Source: Gemmatimonadota bacterium (GTDB lineage Bacteria > Gemmatimonadota > Gemmatimonadetes > Longimicrobiales > Gaopeijiaceae). Taken from it: 16,485 nucleotides of DNA. This document shows positions 14,304 through 16,485 of the stretch, in pieces (within the stretch, counting starts at the first letter, position 1; every line of letters begins with the position of its first letter). The notes under the pieces were generated by a model. It made no database searches and was not told the origin of the DNA. It saw nothing but the letters and a program-made list of their open reading frames with translations. The stretch covers positions 4,216 to 20,700 of the forward strand of contig DUCW01000027.1 of assembly GCA_012959595.1 (NCBI GenBank). The letters run 5' to 3'. The position numbers and the translations under genes are program-made.

Positions 14304-15130
14304 AGAAAAAATCCCCTCGTCGATACGAAAATACGCAGGGCGATATAAGACATTACAATTACCGCAAATCCCAAAACACTCGCCCAAGCTCCTCTTTGTG
14401 GTTTCATACGACTCAAATTTCGAGTTAACAAAACCCCAAAAAATACAAACCAAGTCATGATTGACCACATCACTTTAGGATTTAGTTGATCTAAAGACTG
14501 TCTGAAACTGATGGTCCAAAACCACCCTAGAACCAACGCCAGGGTGAAAGTCACAAAGCCAGTCACCAGCCCAACTCGACTGATGCGATCCAATGTTACC
14601 AACGGCGGAGTGAACTGGAACAAACGGCCCATTCTCTTATTGTTTAATTCGCCAAGTTGGATGACATAGAGTGAACTGGCTGCAAAGGATAATGTCATTC
14701 CTCCAAGACCGACAAAAGCCATCATGACATGCAGTGAGAACCAAGCCCCCTGAAAATCCATAACTTCAAACGATGGTTCTACACCCAAGACTACAGCCAC
14801 TGTCTCAAGAAGAATTATGACAGGAATGACGACAATTCCTACCCTACGGCCTTCCCCAAAAACAATTGTACCCAAGAGAGCTAACCCTATGACCAAAGCC
14901 AAGCTGGAAAGAGATGGACCAATCCCAGTCAAAGGCAGCTGATGGTAGGAATAAGTAAAAAGGATCAGAGCGTATACATGTATCAAAACGCCAAGAGAAG
15001 CTAAACCAAAAGCGACAGCAGGATCTGAGCCCCTGCCCCCTTTGACCAGGGACCGGAGCCAGACAATCAAAGATCCTATGTACAAAATCAGCGAAACAAA
15101 ATGAGCCAAATAAACCTCAGTACTCTGCAT
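14300..15130 (-). CDS. HemX/CcsA-like integral membrane protein (cytochrome c assembly family)
   Basis: This is a 276-residue, probably eight-helix membrane protein of the CcsA/HemX family (PF01578). Next to hemA the HemX role is most likely: in Bacillus, HemX affects the amount of HemA. Seen are conserved His51 (GVLIHVYAL) and His134 (GAWFSLHVMMAF), and GLGGMTLSFAASSLYVIQ. The end of the family core, NPKVMWSIMTWFVFFGVLL, is also present. The tryptophan-rich WWD heme-handling motif of true CcsA is not intact, and the usual His near the end (LH-x-R) is Thr236 (LLTR). This argues against a cytochrome c synthetase role. The stop overlaps the hemA GTG. No good ribosome site precedes the ATG. A 170-bp gap separates it from rimI; its - strand has no strong promoter match. 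Confidence 0.8.
   Translation of the reverse strand: MQSTEVYLAHFVSLILYIGSLIVWLRSLVKGGRGSDPAVAFGLASLGVLIHVYALILFTYSYHQLPLTGIGPSLSSLALVIGLALLGTIVFGEGRRVGIVVIPVIILLETVAVVLGVEPSFEVMDFQGAWFSLHVMMAFVGLGGMTLSFAASSLYVIQLGELNNKRMGRLFQFTPPLVTLDRISRVGLVTGFVTFTLALVLGWFWTISFRQSLDQLNPKVMWSIMTWFVFFGVLLTRNLSRMKPQRGAWASVLGFAVIVMSYIALRIFVSTRGFFL
14312..14318 (-). promoter_or_regulatory. Shine-Dalgarno site that decides the hemA start
   Basis: GAGGGGA on the - strand, 8 nt before the GTG at 14303, lies inside the last codons of the hemX-like gene. It supports the GTG start rather than the upstream in-frame start at 14468, and suggests translational coupling. Confidence 0.6.
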
Positions 15131-15300
15131 GTGTAGGCTCGGAGCTGTCCACTCTCACCATATTGTGGGGTGTCCTTCCATACTTGCAAATGCATACCTC
15201 GACCACCAAACAACCAAAATTTTCCTAAGCTAGACCCCTGAATCTATCTCTAAATGGAAGAAAAACAATAATTTTGACTGACAGGGATCTCAATCCGACC

Positions 15301-15738
15301 CTACTCTAACACCTTACGTAGAATTAGAGCATCTTCTAAAGGCTCTCTGTAGTAATTCTTTCGTATTCGTAGGAGATGAAAGTTGAAACGTTCATATAGT
15401 GAAATTGCATCTTGGTTGGAACTCCGAACTTCGAGAAAAACGCTCTGAACATTCAGACTGACTGCCACATCAAGTACTTTCGATAACAGAGTGGAACCTG
15501 CCCCTCGGTTTCTTTTCCCCTCTCTAACGGCGATGTTGGTCAACTCTGCTTCCTCCCTCATACACCAGAGAACAGCATACCCTATCAAACACTCATTTTG
15601 TAGTGCCACCCAAACCTCAACATTGGGATCCATTAACAACTTATGGAAAGTTGGTAGGGGCCACGATGTACTGAAAGATCTCTTCTCAATCGACACCACA
15701 TCTTCAAGATCTCCGGTTTCCATCCGACGTAATTCCAA
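15301..15738 (-). CDS. rimI: Ribosomal protein S18-alanine N-acetyltransferase RimI
   Basis: RimI is a GNAT enzyme that acetylates the N-terminal Ala of ribosomal protein S18 and perhaps other proteins. The 145-residue protein has FSTSW (22-26), AELTNIAV and the acetyl-CoA loop RNRGAGSTLL (76-85). FLEVRSSNQDAISLYERFNF follows, then IRKNYYREPLEDALIL. With the TTG start (15736-15738), Glu103 and Tyr115 fall at the same numbers as the catalytic pair known for Salmonella RimI, which supports that start. GAAGAG lies close upstream. An ATG five codons later is the alternative. It begins 28 bp after tsaB, a common pairing. The family call is firm. Confidence 0.94.
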   Translation of the reverse strand: MELRRMETGDLEDVVSIEKRSFSTSWPLPTFHKLLMDPNVEVWVALQNECLIGYAVLWCMREEAELTNIAVREGKRNRGAGSTLLSKVLDVAVSLNVQSVFLEVRSSNQDAISLYERFNFHLLRIRKNYYREPLEDALILRKVLE

Positions 15739-15766
15739 GCGCTCTTCAAGCAGATCAGTAGTTGCT

Positions 15767-16485
15767 TCAGGAATTTGACTCTCCTCTTAGCCTTTCTGCT
15801 GACGATACTCTTAGATATTTAGGTTCCCATGCGGAAATATCTTCTACCCTAAACTCCTGTTCAGAATCCATGACTGCCCGGCATAGAGCTTCTGCAGTCG
15901 GCATTCCAATAGCCTGGTTGACCACCTGAAAACCGGCGGCGGAGATCCTATCGAAATGTCGATGAGCACCATCTCCCACAAAAATTGTTGGAGATTCACA
16001 AGCGAGCAAAATACTCTCAATAGTTGTTGAATGTGGTGCCATAATGGTCTCTATCCCCCCAGAACTCTTTGGGCGGTAGCAAGCGGCGTAGACCCGATTT
16101 TCTCTGGCATCGAAGAGGACGCACCTAGAAGAATAACGCTCAGTCATAAGCACTCGGTCGCTGGATTTTGTCCGCTTCTCTGAGCCGACATGCATGGAAT
16201 CCAAATATACATCAATGGAGACTGCACCTGCTCTGAGCGATGAAATAGCCCAAAGTGGAACCTCCAGCGAATGACATAGTCCTTTTGCCGTTGCTGCGGC
16301 CACCCTAACTCCGGTAAATGATCCTGGTCCTTCACCTACCACAACCCCTTCCATACCACTAATAACTAATTCTTGTTTATCAATGACCTCTTTAATCTTC
16401 GACAATAGATCGGCAGAATGTCTTCCTTGCCCTGAAAAAAAAATCGAATCCAAGACCGTTCTATCTCGACAAATAGAAACCGATC
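15767..16485 (-). CDS. tsaB: tRNA threonylcarbamoyladenosine protein TsaB (5' cut by window)
   Basis: TsaB is the partner of TsaD in making t6A37 on tRNAs that read ANN codons. The frame is open to the right edge: before the TTG at 16453 it reads SVSICRDRTV, which resembles the normal TsaB start (SVAI-like strand then a short turn). So the true start lies past 16485. The visible part has GRHSADLL and VVVGEGPGSFTGVRVAAATA, the key TsaB nucleotide-fold motif, then KGLCHSLEVPLWAISSL. An extra stretch of about 30 residues follows (near 16124-16219), then the RCVLFDARENRVYAACY block and a C-terminal domain. It starts this - strand run and is followed by rimI after 28 bp. Confidence 0.92.
   Translation of the reverse strand, partial: SVSICRDRTVLDSIFFSGQGRHSADLLSKIKEVIDKQELVISGMEGVVVGEGPGSFTGVRVAAATAKGLCHSLEVPLWAISSLRAGAVSIDVYLDSMHVGSEKRTKSSDRVLMTERYSSRCVLFDARENRVYAACYRPKSSGGIETIMAPHSTTIESILLACESPTIFVGDGAHRHFDRISAAGFQVVNQAIGMPTAEALCRAVMDSEQEFRVEDISAWEPKYLRVSSAERLRGESNS

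Noticed and set aside
14304..14468. N-terminal extension of hemA
   Set aside because: It lies wholly in the hemX-like gene, does not resemble HemA, and a GTG with a good ribosome site starts the conserved part.
15131..15300. Possible small RNA or promoter in the rimI-hemX gap
   Set aside because: Only AT-rich stretches and a weak GGAT/ATCC stem near 15290; no convincing hexamers or stable fold could be named by eye.
1..16485. CRISPR, insertion sequence, tRNA, prophage or defence cassette
   Set aside because: No spaced repeats, transposase, integrase or tRNA-like cloverleaf was recognised; gene content is housekeeping throughout.

Overview
The window looks like a chromosomal housekeeping segment of a Gram-negative, outer-membrane-bearing bacterium. 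It carries a complete Tol-Pal system, an LptD-type lipopolysaccharide assembly protein and lipoprotein signal peptides. The best guess for the lineage is Gemmatimonadota, in a moderate-GC and possibly marine or uncultured member. That guess rests on the LptD subtype (Bacteroidetes/Gemmatimonadota-like), a DUF4321-like protein beside tatA, a TonB-family protein in the TolA slot, and this gene order. It is from memory of the families and was not tested by any search.

Layout. At the left edge one gene runs on the + strand (about 2-1764): a membrane-anchored PpiD/SurA-type periplasmic foldase. It is cut by the window start and broken by a frameshift near 720-760. Every other gene is on the - strand. 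In transcription order (right to left) they are: tsaB (cut by the right edge) and rimI; a hemX/ccsA-like gene and hemA; tolQ-tolR-tolA-like-tolB-pal-cpoB; nrdR; tatC-lptD; a long-chain polyprenyl diphosphate synthase; a DUF4321-like small membrane protein; and tatA, which converges on the ppiD-like gene.

How the genes work together. Most of the segment serves the cell envelope. TolQRA-TolB-Pal-CpoB links the inner membrane to the outer membrane and peptidoglycan. LptD inserts lipopolysaccharide, TatC and TatA export folded proteins, the prenyl synthase makes the chain for quinones or possibly other lipids, and the PpiD-like protein folds exported proteins. tsaB and rimI act on tRNA and ribosomal protein modification, hemX/hemA on tetrapyrrole synthesis, and nrdR on control of ribonucleotide reductase. 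Many junctions are tight: 4-nt overlaps at tolA/tolB and tatC/lptD, and a 3-4 nt GTGA overlap at hemX/hemA. The longest gaps are about 135-170 bp (9324-9458, 12799-12965, 15131-15300). No stretch of 300 bp lacks a gene.

No mobile element, CRISPR array, tRNA, rRNA or defence-type cassette was seen, and no convincing new system. The points most worth a second look are the broken foldase gene, the acidic TolA-like linker, the split tat genes around lptD, the DUF4321-like protein, the HemA active-site variant, and two 8-nt poly-C coding tracts.
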